From: Verrucomicrobiota bacterium
Lineage (GTDB): Bacteria > Verrucomicrobiota > Verrucomicrobiia > Opitutales > Opitutaceae
NCBI GenBank assembly: GCA_003694825.1
Contig: RFJS01000437.1
Coordinates: 1-10,617 of the forward strand
DNA: 10,617 bases
Direction of reading: 5' to 3'
Of this stretch, positions 1 to 7,457 are shown piece after piece (the first letter of the stretch is position 1; each line of letters opens with the position of its first letter). Made by a program: the position numbers and the translations under genes. The notes under the pieces were generated by a model. The model did no database searches. It worked only from the letters and a program-made list of their open reading frames with translations, and was not told the origin of the DNA.

Positions 1-426
1 GTCACGAACAACGTCGTTACCTACGAGACGGAGCTGGAGGTGGAAAACCGGGATCTCAGTCTCCGGCCGGGCATGACAGCGACGGCGGATATCCGGGTGG
101 CGGAGAGTCGCGACGTGCTGACCGTTCCGGTGGCGGCATTGCGTTTCGATCCCGGGCGCGGAGCACCGGCGGCGTCGGGCGAGCGCCGGAGTTTCGTGCA
201 GAGCATCATTCCCATGCCGCCGCACCGGGCCAGCAGCTCGCGCGCGGAGGAACCCGCGGAAAAACATCCCTCGGACACCGCTCGGGTCTGGGTGCTGCGC
301 GACGGGAGGCCCCAGCCGGTGGAGATCCGCAAGGGGTTGTCCGACGCCCGTCGCGTCGAGGTCCTCGGCGGTGATCTCAAGGAGGGCGACGCCGTCATCC
401 TCCGCATGCAGAACAAGACGTCATGA
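1..426 (+). CDS. MacA/HlyD-family periplasmic adaptor subunit, 3' part only
   Basis: This is the last 141 residues of a membrane-fusion (periplasmic adaptor) protein; the frame is open from base 1, so the gene begins outside the window. In the family, such proteins link an inner-membrane ABC transporter to an outer-membrane channel. The visible part opens with the end of the beta-barrel domain (VTNNVVTYETELEVEN), then the typical LRPGMTATADI motif and the VPVAALRF strand, and ends with a membrane-proximal domain (VWVLRDGRPQPVEIRKGLSD, then VEVLGGDLKEGDAVI). Between these lies a linker of about 45 residues rich in Pro, Ser, Arg and Glu, a spot where MacA homologues vary. A GTG at 40 could be mistaken for a start, but the homology clearly runs upstream of it. 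The stop overlaps the next start by 4 nt (ATGA), which indicates translational coupling with the ATPase gene. Family assignment is firm; the cargo is unknown. Confidence 0.9.
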   Translation, partial: VTNNVVTYETELEVENRDLSLRPGMTATADIRVAESRDVLTVPVAALRFDPGRGAPAASGERRSFVQSIIPMPPHRASSSRAEEPAEKHPSDTARVWVLRDGRPQPVEIRKGLSDARRVEVLGGDLKEGDAVILRMQNKTS

Positions 427-1148
427 GTGATCGCAATGCCAGCCCACTGATCCGCCTGCGGGGGATCACGAAAACCTATGGCCGGGGCGATGCCGCCTTC
501 CAGGCGCTGCGAGGCATCGATCTCGACATTCATGCCGGCGAATTCGTGGCGATCATGGGGCCGAGCGGCTCGGGCAAATCCACCCTCATGAACATCCTCG
601 GCTGTCTCGATACGGCGGCGGGTGGCACCTACCACTACGATGACATCGAGGTGGGGTCGCTCACGGTGGATCAGCGGGCGCTTCTCCGCCGCTACGCGCT
701 CGGTTTCATCTTTCAGAGCTTCAACCTGCTGGCGCGCACCAGCGCTCTCGAAAACGTCGAACTGCCGCTGCTCTACCGGGGCCTGTCCCGGCGGATCCGG
801 CACGAAAAGGCGGCGGCCGCGCTCGAAGCCGTCGGCCTGGGCGACAAGCTGCGCAACACGCCGGCCGAACTCTCCGGCGGCCAGCAGCAGCGCGTCGCCA
901 TCGCCCGGGCGCTCGTCTCCGAGCCGCGCACGCTCTTTGCCGATGAACCGACGGGCAACCTCGATTCCGCCACGACCATCGAAATCATGGAGCTGCTCAG
1001 CCGGCTCAACCGCGAGCAGGGCATCACCCTGATCATGGTCACGCACGAGGACGACGTCGCCGGCTGGGCGCACCGCCGCATCCATATCCACGACGGCCGC
1101 ATCGCTTCCGACGAGCGCAGCCTGCAAACCACCGCCGCACACCCATGA
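423..1148 (+). CDS. MacB/LolD-type ABC transporter ATP-binding protein
   Basis: This 241-residue cytoplasmic ATPase powers an ABC exporter of the MacB/LolCDE/FtsEX (type VII) group. All nucleotide-binding motifs are intact: Walker A GPSGSGKST at residues 46-54, Q-loop Gln98 in FQSFNLL, signature LSGGQ at 150-154 followed by QQRVAIARAL, Walker B ending LFADEPTGNLD with Asp174 and Glu175, and switch His208 in VTHED. The DEPTGNLD form and the Q-loop sequence are characteristic of the MacB/LolD subgroup. E. coli MacB fuses this domain to the permease, but here the ATPase is separate, as in many bacteria. The ATG start lies inside the preceding stop (4-nt overlap), and its own stop overlaps the permease start the same way, so the three proteins are probably made in a fixed ratio. 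No ribosome binding site is visible, which fits coupled translation. The substrate cannot be read from the sequence. Confidence 0.96.
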   Translation: MSDRNASPLIRLRGITKTYGRGDAAFQALRGIDLDIHAGEFVAIMGPSGSGKSTLMNILGCLDTAAGGTYHYDDIEVGSLTVDQRALLRRYALGFIFQSFNLLARTSALENVELPLLYRGLSRRIRHEKAAAALEAVGLGDKLRNTPAELSGGQQQRVAIARALVSEPRTLFADEPTGNLDSATTIEIMELLSRLNREQGITLIMVTHEDDVAGWAHRRIHIHDGRIASDERSLQTTAAHP

Positions 1149-2359
1149 TCTGGAACGCCTTTCTCATCGCGGTGCGCGAGATCCGCCGCAACCTCACCCG
1201 AGCCTTCCTCACCGTGCTCGGCATCATCATCGGTGTCGCCGCCGTCATTACCATGGTCACGCTCGGCCAGGCGACGACGCGCGCCGTATCCGATCAGATC
1301 AGCAAGCTGGGGAGCAATCTGCTCATCCTCCGCCCGGGGGCTGGTTTCGGTCCCCGCGGGGTGCCGGGCGGCAGTCCGAACTTCACCATGGAGGATGCGG
1401 AGCTGATTGCGGAACAGGTGGCCGGTGTGGCCGCGACGGCTCCGGTGCGGATGGCCTCGCTCACCACCGCCTATCTCGACGAAGCGCGCACCACCGCCGT
1501 CACCGGCACCACGCCGGCCTATTTTCAGATCCACCAGTGGACGTTGGCTGACGGACGGTTCTTCAACGAAGCCGACCTGCGGCGGGGAGCCGCTGTCTGT
1601 GTGATCGGCAACACCGTGCGCAATGAACTCTTCGGCGAAAAGGATCCGATCGGACAGCGGCTGCGCATCGGCAGCACCGTCTGCGAAGTGATCGGACTGC
1701 TTGCCTCGAAGGGGCAGGCGGGCATGGGAGACCAGGACGATACCATCATCGTTCCGATCACCACGCTGCAGCGCCGCCTCGTGGGGCGGACCAGCGATCA
1801 CGACATCAACATGATCAGCATCTCGGCCGAGGACGGTGTCGATACCGAGGTGCTGACGACGGACATCACCGCCTTCATGCGGGAGCGGCGGCATCTGCAG
1901 CCCGGGGAGGACAATGACTTCCACGTCTTCGACACCCGCCAGATCACCGAGGCCCTGACCTCGTCGACCCGCATGATGACGATGCTCCTCGCGGCGGTGG
2001 CCGGCGTGAGCCTGCTCGTGGGCGGCATCGGCATCATGAACATCATGCTCGTTTCGGTGACGGAGCGCACGCGGGAGATCGGCATCCGGCTGGCGCTTGG
2101 CGCCACCGCGGGCGAGGTGCTGATGCAGTTTCTCGTCGAGGCCATCACCCTTGCCTGTGTCGGCGGGCTCATCGGCATGTTGTGCGCACTGGCGCTGTGT
2201 GTCGCGCTTTCGGGCCTGATCGGCGTGCCGTTTGTTTTCAACCCGATGATCAATGCCGCCGCGTTCTGCTTTTCGGCGGTAGTTGGTGTCGTTTTCGGGT
2301 TCGTGCCGGCCCGCAGCGCGGCGCGGCTTGATCCCATCAACGCCTTGCGGCATGAGTAG
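1145..2359 (+). CDS. MacB/FtsX-family ABC transporter permease
   Basis: This 404-residue inner-membrane protein is the transmembrane partner of the ATPase just upstream. The layout is that of a MacB permease. A short cytoplasmic N-terminus (NAFLIAVREIRRNLTRA) leads into a first membrane helix at about 20-41. A large periplasmic MacB_PCD-type domain follows at about 42-275, containing the usual DGRFFNEAD, VIGNTVRNELFG and DPIGQRLRIG stretches. The C-terminal FtsX domain has three helices at roughly 279-303, 320-345 and 355-373. The coupling segment TERTREIGIRLALGA begins at residue 306, after the second helix, and the protein ends DPINALRHE, the normal family ending. Length and order match family expectations for a permease without a fused ATPase. 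MacB-type transporters couple ATP hydrolysis to periplasmic transport of antibiotics, peptides, lipoproteins or siderophores; which of these applies is not determinable here. Confidence 0.96.
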   Translation: MIWNAFLIAVREIRRNLTRAFLTVLGIIIGVAAVITMVTLGQATTRAVSDQISKLGSNLLILRPGAGFGPRGVPGGSPNFTMEDAELIAEQVAGVAATAPVRMASLTTAYLDEARTTAVTGTTPAYFQIHQWTLADGRFFNEADLRRGAAVCVIGNTVRNELFGEKDPIGQRLRIGSTVCEVIGLLASKGQAGMGDQDDTIIVPITTLQRRLVGRTSDHDINMISISAEDGVDTEVLTTDITAFMRERRHLQPGEDNDFHVFDTRQITEALTSSTRMMTMLLAAVAGVSLLVGGIGIMNIMLVSVTERTREIGIRLALGATAGEVLMQFLVEAITLACVGGLIGMLCALALCVALSGLIGVPFVFNPMINAAAFCFSAVVGVVFGFVPARSAARLDPINALRHE

Positions 2360-2412
2360 GACCCGCCCGGGATGAGGCCGGGAGGCCCGCCGAAACCCAC
2401 CACGGACAACGT

Positions 2413-3063
2413 ATGCGCATATTGGTTATCGAGGACGACCCGGTGCTCAATCGCTCGCTGGCCGCGACCCTGCGCGACGAGGGCTATGCGGTGGACGTCG
2501 CCTTCGACGGCGAGGAGGGGCTCGCGCGGGCGCTCGAGGGTGTCTACGATGCGATCGTGCTCGACGTGATGCTGCCGCGGCTCGACGGATGGGCGGTGCT
2601 GGAGGGGCTGCGGCCCGCATGCCCTGTGCCCGTGCTCATGCTTACGGCACGCACGGCGATCCCGGATCGGGTGCGGGGGCTCGATGCGGGGGCGGACGAC
2701 TACCTGACCAAGCCTTTCGATTCGGAGGAGCTGCTGGCGCGCCTGCGCGCGCTGATCCGCCGGGGGTCCGGGGGCGCCGGCGCCGTCATCGAGATCGGCG
2801 GGCTCGCCATCGATACGGCGGCGCGGCGGGTGACCGTGGACGGTGCCGAAATCAAGCTCACCGGCCGAGAATATCGACTCCTCGAATACCTTGCGCTGCA
2901 CCGCGGCGAAGTCGTCTCGCGCGCCCGGCTCTACGACCACCTTTACGACGAGAACGACGATACGCTTTCCAATGTGCTCGACGTGCATGTCTCCAACCTG
3001 CGCCGCAAGCTCGGTTGCGATCTCATCATGACCCGCCGCGGGCACGGCTACATCATTCCGTGA
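2413..3063 (+). CDS. OmpR/PhoB-family response regulator
   Basis: This 216-residue DNA-binding response regulator has an N-terminal receiver domain (about 1-115) and a C-terminal winged-helix domain (about 127-214). The phosphorylation site is complete: acidic pair Asp8 and Asp9, phospho-acceptor Asp51 in VLDVMLPRLDG, Thr78 in LMLTAR and Lys100 in TKPF. The effector domain shows LTGREYRLLEYLALHRGEVVS and ends with the recognition-helix and wing sequence DVHVSNLRRKLG through RRGHGYIIP, typical of the CusR/QseB/PmrA branch. It starts 53 nt after the permease stop and ends in a GTGA overlap with the kinase gene, so the two are certainly cognate. The preceding transporter genes are a plausible target and probably share the transcript. 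No strong ribosome binding site precedes the ATG; only a GGA at 2404-2406 is at suitable spacing. No direct-repeat operator was recognised in the gap. Confidence 0.96.
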   Translation: MRILVIEDDPVLNRSLAATLRDEGYAVDVAFDGEEGLARALEGVYDAIVLDVMLPRLDGWAVLEGLRPACPVPVLMLTARTAIPDRVRGLDAGADDYLTKPFDSEELLARLRALIRRGSGGAGAVIEIGGLAIDTAARRVTVDGAEIKLTGREYRLLEYLALHRGEVVSRARLYDHLYDENDDTLSNVLDVHVSNLRRKLGCDLIMTRRGHGYIIP

Positions 3064-4517
3064 AGACACCCTTTCATTCTCTGCGTTGGCGCATTCAGGC
3101 CTGGTATGCGGCGTTGTTGTTTCTCGTCGTCGTCGGCTTTTGCGCCACGGCGTATCAGCTCGCGCGCGTGCATCAGTTCCGCCGGGCCGATCGCGAACTC
3201 TTCAGGATGGAACGGGTGTTCATCCGTTCGCTCGTGCGGGAATTCGAGGCGGCGTCCGGGCAGGACGCGCATCGGGTGTTTGCTCCGCAGGAGCTGCTGG
3301 AACGCCTGCGCCGCGGGGGGGCAGGGGTGCCGGCGGAGCTGGCGGCGACATTCGCCAGTCGCCAGGCGGGCTATTTCTATTTCGCGTTCTGCGATCGGGA
3401 TGGGCGCGTCCTGCTGCAGTCGGCGAACTTCCCGGAGGAGGCGGATCTGCCGGCGCCGCGGGAGGTGGCCGAACCGTGGGAGGACGTGCGGACGGTCGGC
3501 ACGCGGCGCGAGTCCGTGCGGATATTCCCGGAAGGGCTGGTGGCGGTATTCGGGATGGATCTCTCGGCGGATGTCGAGGAGCTGACGCGATTTGCGTGGT
3601 CGTTGTCCGGGATCGCCGCCTGTGTGCTCGCGGCCGCGCTGGCGGGCGGGTGGTGGCTGGCCGGCCGGGCCTTGCGGCCGATCCGCGAGATCAGCCGGAC
3701 CGCGGTGCGCATCGCCGACGGGCAACTCGAGGAACGCATCAACCTCGCGGGCAGGCACAGCGAATTGACGGAACTGGCCCGCGTGCTCGACGATACCTTC
3801 GCGCGGCTGCACGCGGCCTTTGAACAACAGCGGCGCTTCACCGCGGACGCCTCGCACGAACTGCGCACACCGATCACCATCCTGCTTTCGGAAACGCAGC
3901 GCATGCTCAAGCGGCCGCGCTCGGCCGAGGAATACCGCGCTGCGATCGAGACGTGTCACGAGGCGGCCCTGCGGATGCGGCGTCTCGTCGAGGCGCTCCT
4001 CGAACTGGCGTGGCAGGAGAGCGGCGGCGCGACGCGGCGGACCGTGTGCGACCTGGCGGCGGTGGCGGCCGAGGCGATTACGACGCTCCGGGGAATGGCC
4101 GCGGAGCGGAATGTGACGATTGCCGCGAAGCTCGAAGGCGCTTCGTTGCGGGGAGATCCGGCGAGCCTGGGCATTCTCGTGGCCAATCTGCTGCGCAACG
4201 CCATCGAGCACAGCCCGAGCGGCGGCCGGGTCGAGGTGGCGTGCGGCGCGGATGGTTCAGCGGTGTGGTTGCAGGTGCGGGATCACGGTCCGGGCATCGC
4301 GCCGGAAGACCGGCCGCACCTCTTCGAACGCTTCTATCGCTCGGACCGGGCCCGCAGTGGCGGCGGAGGAAACGTGGGATTGGGACTGGCGATCGCGCAG
4401 ACTATCGCGCGCAACCACGGCGGCGGGCTGGAAGTGGAAAGCGAGCCGGGCCGGGGAGCGGTCTTCACCTTTCGCGTGTCGTGTTGGGATGAACACGGCG
4501 GGGCAGAGCCCGTATGA
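3060..4517 (+). CDS. Membrane sensor histidine kinase (CusS/QseC-like layout)
   Basis: This 485-residue kinase is the partner of the upstream response regulator. The start is GTG at 3060, overlapping the regulator stop by 4 nt. It gives the classical N-terminus (MKTPFHSLRWRIQAWYAALL) leading into membrane helix 1 at about 16-34. The same frame is open further upstream, but only as an out-of-frame shadow of the regulator. A periplasmic sensor domain of about 140 residues follows and has no motif I recognise. Membrane helix 2 is at about 178-201 and a HAMP domain at about 202-255. The HisKA domain carries FTADASHELRTPI with phospho-acceptor His266. The ATPase domain has an N-box with Asn380 (LLRNAIEHS), DHGPG at 408-412, FERFYRSD, and GLGLA at 440-444. 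All catalytic motifs are intact, so an active kinase is expected. The CusS-like order suggests sensing of metal, antimicrobial or envelope stress, but the ligand is unknown. Confidence 0.95.
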   Translation: MKTPFHSLRWRIQAWYAALLFLVVVGFCATAYQLARVHQFRRADRELFRMERVFIRSLVREFEAASGQDAHRVFAPQELLERLRRGGAGVPAELAATFASRQAGYFYFAFCDRDGRVLLQSANFPEEADLPAPREVAEPWEDVRTVGTRRESVRIFPEGLVAVFGMDLSADVEELTRFAWSLSGIAACVLAAALAGGWWLAGRALRPIREISRTAVRIADGQLEERINLAGRHSELTELARVLDDTFARLHAAFEQQRRFTADASHELRTPITILLSETQRMLKRPRSAEEYRAAIETCHEAALRMRRLVEALLELAWQESGGATRRTVCDLAAVAAEAITTLRGMAAERNVTIAAKLEGASLRGDPASLGILVANLLRNAIEHSPSGGRVEVACGADGSAVWLQVRDHGPGIAPEDRPHLFERFYRSDRARSGGGGNVGLGLAIAQTIARNHGGGLEVESEPGRGAVFTFRVSCWDEHGGAEPV

Positions 4518-4544
4518 ATCCGCCTGCCGGGGTGGCGGCCGGGT

Positions 4545-5939
<1,395 letters not shown>

Positions 5940-6060
5940 GGCCGGCAATGTGGCTGGTGGCGAGGCGGATGCAACCGGGAGCGGCCTGGCGGCGGGGGAA
6001 ACGGCGGAGCGATGGGCTCGCGGCTTGCGCCCGGGCGCGGCGCGGGACTGTCATGGGCGC
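5940..6060. promoter_or_regulatory. Divergent intergenic region between fumC and a glycosyltransferase gene
   Basis: This 121-bp spacer separates two divergent genes and should hold the promoters of both. I see no convincing -35/-10 pair, operator palindrome or Shine-Dalgarno sequence for either gene. The + frame is open across the whole spacer without a stop, from an ATG at 5938, so the glycosyltransferase start has to be decided by homology. The role is inferred from gene orientation only. Confidence 0.35.
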
Positions 6061-7266
6061 ATGCCGATCCGCTGGTTTTTCGCCCTGAATGAGTCGTCGC
6101 CGAGTTTCTGGGAGTATGCGAATCTCGTGCAGGTGGCGGTGTATTCGGCGAAGACGCGCACGGGGCTGGCGCCGGTGTGCCTGTATGACGGCGAGGAGAA
6201 CCTGCTGACGGGCTGGCTGCGGGCGGTGGGGGTGCCGATCGTGCCGTGCCGGACGTTTTTGCAGGAGCTGGTGCCGGATCTGGCGCCGATTCCCCGGGGA
6301 GCTTACCTGCGGCTGGAAATCCCGGCGGTGTGCGCGGCGCAGGGATGGGGCGACCGGTTTGTGCTCTACACGGATTGCGACGTGGTTTTTCGCCGGGATC
6401 CGGAGCCGTTGCTGGCGGGACTGCGGCCCCGGTATTTCGCGGCGGCGCCGGAGACGGACCGCACGGATTTTGCGCGGTTCAACAGCGGGGCGATGTGGAT
6501 CAACGTGCCGGCGTTCGCGGCGGAGCGGGCGGCCCTGGAGGCGACGGTGCGGGCCCACCTGCAGGAGGCGATCTCGCCGCCCTATGACCAGGCGGCGCTG
6601 CAGCGGCATTTCGCCGGCCGGGTGGATCCGCTGCCGCTCGAGCTGAACTGGAAGCCGTATTGGGGCGCGTGCGACGATGCGGCGATCGTGCATTTTCACG
6701 GGCCCAAGCCCGCGCAGAAGCACCATGTGCTCAACCGGCGGGTGCCGGAGCACGTGGCGCGGCTGGCGACGCCCGCGTATTTCGCGGCGTGCGCAGAGTG
6801 GGATGAGCTGTTGATCCGGGCACTCGGAGAGTATCCATGGCCTGACGACATCTCCCGGGGGCCGGACGTCGCGGAGGGGTTCGGCGATACGGCGGCCGAG
6901 GTCGTGGCCGGGTTGGCCCCGCTGGAGCCGCCGCGGCCGGAGGCGGGGATGCCCGCGGTGCGCTGGGGACTGGCGCCGCGCACGGTGCTGGCGGTGGAGA
7001 GCCGGGACGGCGAACGGCTGCGCCTCGAGGGTGTGGCGCAGGCGGCGGTGCCGGAGCAGGCGGCGATTGTGCGGGTGGATGGCGTGGAGGTGGGGCGGGT
7101 GGCTTTCGCGCGGCTGCACGATCCCTATGCGTTCGCGTTTGATCTGCCGCCGGGGAGCGGGCGCCGCGAGGTGGAGATCGCCTATGCGCGGGTGTTTGTG
7201 CCCGGTAGCGCGGATACGCGGGAGCTGGGCGTGCTCTACCGGGCGCTGCGGGTGCGGCGGGTGTAG
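6061..7266 (+). CDS. GT8-like glycosyltransferase with extra C-terminal beta-rich domain
   Basis: This 401-residue protein looks like a retaining, GT-A fold sugar transferase related to family GT8. The evidence is a chain of motifs in the right order: metal and nucleotide-sugar binding DCD at 105-107 within FVLYTDCDVVF, FNSGAMWIN at 140-148, YDQAAL at 175-180, and HFHGPKP at 211-217, where GT8 enzymes carry their second metal-binding histidine. The N-terminus (MPIRWFFALNESSPSFWEYANL) resembles the first beta strand of such enzymes. There is no signal peptide or membrane helix, so a cytoplasmic role in polysaccharide or glycan assembly is likely. Residues about 300-401 form a separate, strand-rich domain (RLEGVAQAAVPEQAAIVRVDG, ending DTRELGVLYRALRVRR) without catalytic motifs that I recognise. 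The frame continues 41 codons upstream to an ATG at 5938, but that stretch looks non-coding, so I start at 6061. Donor and acceptor are unknown. Confidence 0.82.
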   Translation: MPIRWFFALNESSPSFWEYANLVQVAVYSAKTRTGLAPVCLYDGEENLLTGWLRAVGVPIVPCRTFLQELVPDLAPIPRGAYLRLEIPAVCAAQGWGDRFVLYTDCDVVFRRDPEPLLAGLRPRYFAAAPETDRTDFARFNSGAMWINVPAFAAERAALEATVRAHLQEAISPPYDQAALQRHFAGRVDPLPLELNWKPYWGACDDAAIVHFHGPKPAQKHHVLNRRVPEHVARLATPAYFAACAEWDELLIRALGEYPWPDDISRGPDVAEGFGDTAAEVVAGLAPLEPPRPEAGMPAVRWGLAPRTVLAVESRDGERLRLEGVAQAAVPEQAAIVRVDGVEVGRVAFARLHDPYAFAFDLPPGSGRREVEIAYARVFVPGSADTRELGVLYRALRVRRV

Positions 7267-7285
7267 CGCGGCCGATGCGTGGCGG

Positions 7286-7298
7286 CCCGGCTGCCGGG
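7286..7298. repeat. Short inverted repeat just after the glycosyltransferase stop
   Basis: The sequence CCCGG-CTG-CCGGG forms a 5-bp stem with a 3-nt loop, beginning 20 nt after the glycosyltransferase stop codon. It could contribute to transcript end formation, but there is no T-run after it, so it is not a classical intrinsic terminator. In DNA this GC-rich such a short stem may be chance. Confidence 0.3.
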
Positions 7299-7322
7299 AG
7301 GCGGATGCGCGGGCGTTCGGGA

Positions 7323-7345
7323 GAGGCAGGCCGGCGGCCTGCCTC
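7323..7345. repeat. Perfect 10-bp palindromic hairpin, copy 1 of a related pair
   Basis: The left arm GAGGCAGGCC (7323-7332) and right arm GGCCTGCCTC (7336-7345) are perfectly complementary around a GGC loop. It lies in the convergent gap between the glycosyltransferase and parC, 57 nt after the former's stop. A second hairpin with a related arm and the same GGC loop sits 83 nt further on. No T-run follows. The pair could serve as a bidirectional transcription stop or be copies of a dispersed REP-like palindrome; the sequence alone does not decide. Confidence 0.6.
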
Positions 7346-7428
7346 GACAGGAGGGCGCGGCCGGCAGGGGACGGGCGATGCTTTCCGTAGAGGACGGGGT
7401 GGCGGTGCTGGCCTGCTTTCCCGACGAG

Positions 7429-7447
7429 GACAGGCAGGCTGCCTGTC
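7429..7447. repeat. Perfect 8-bp palindromic hairpin, copy 2, directly after the parC stop
   Basis: The left arm GACAGGCA (7429-7436), loop GGC (7437-7439) and right arm TGCCTGTC (7440-7447) form a perfect hairpin. It begins 11 nt beyond the parC stop codon on the minus strand. It shares the GGCAGGC/GCCTGCC-type arm and the GGC loop with the hairpin at 7323-7345. Its position suggests a 3' end structure for the parC transcript, but it lacks the T-run of an intrinsic terminator on either strand. Confidence 0.6.
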
Positions 7448-7457
7448 TCCACGCTGG

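Noticed and set aside
773..2353. A 526-codon open frame on the - strand opposite the ABC genes
   Set aside because: It is low-complexity His/Arg/Asp/Gly-rich shadow sequence, while both + strand genes are clearly real.
2589..3059. An in-frame upstream extension of the histidine kinase by 157 codons
   Set aside because: The stretch overlaps the response regulator in another frame and reads as Arg/Ala/Gly-rich noise; GTG at 3060 gives a normal kinase N-terminus and a 4-nt overlap.
4518..4544. A terminator between the kinase and fumC
   Set aside because: The 27-nt gap has only weak GC-rich pairing and no T-run on either strand.
7267..7457. A small protein gene in the gap before parC
   Set aside because: Open frames on the + strand here only run into the shadow of parC, and the region is dominated by palindromes.
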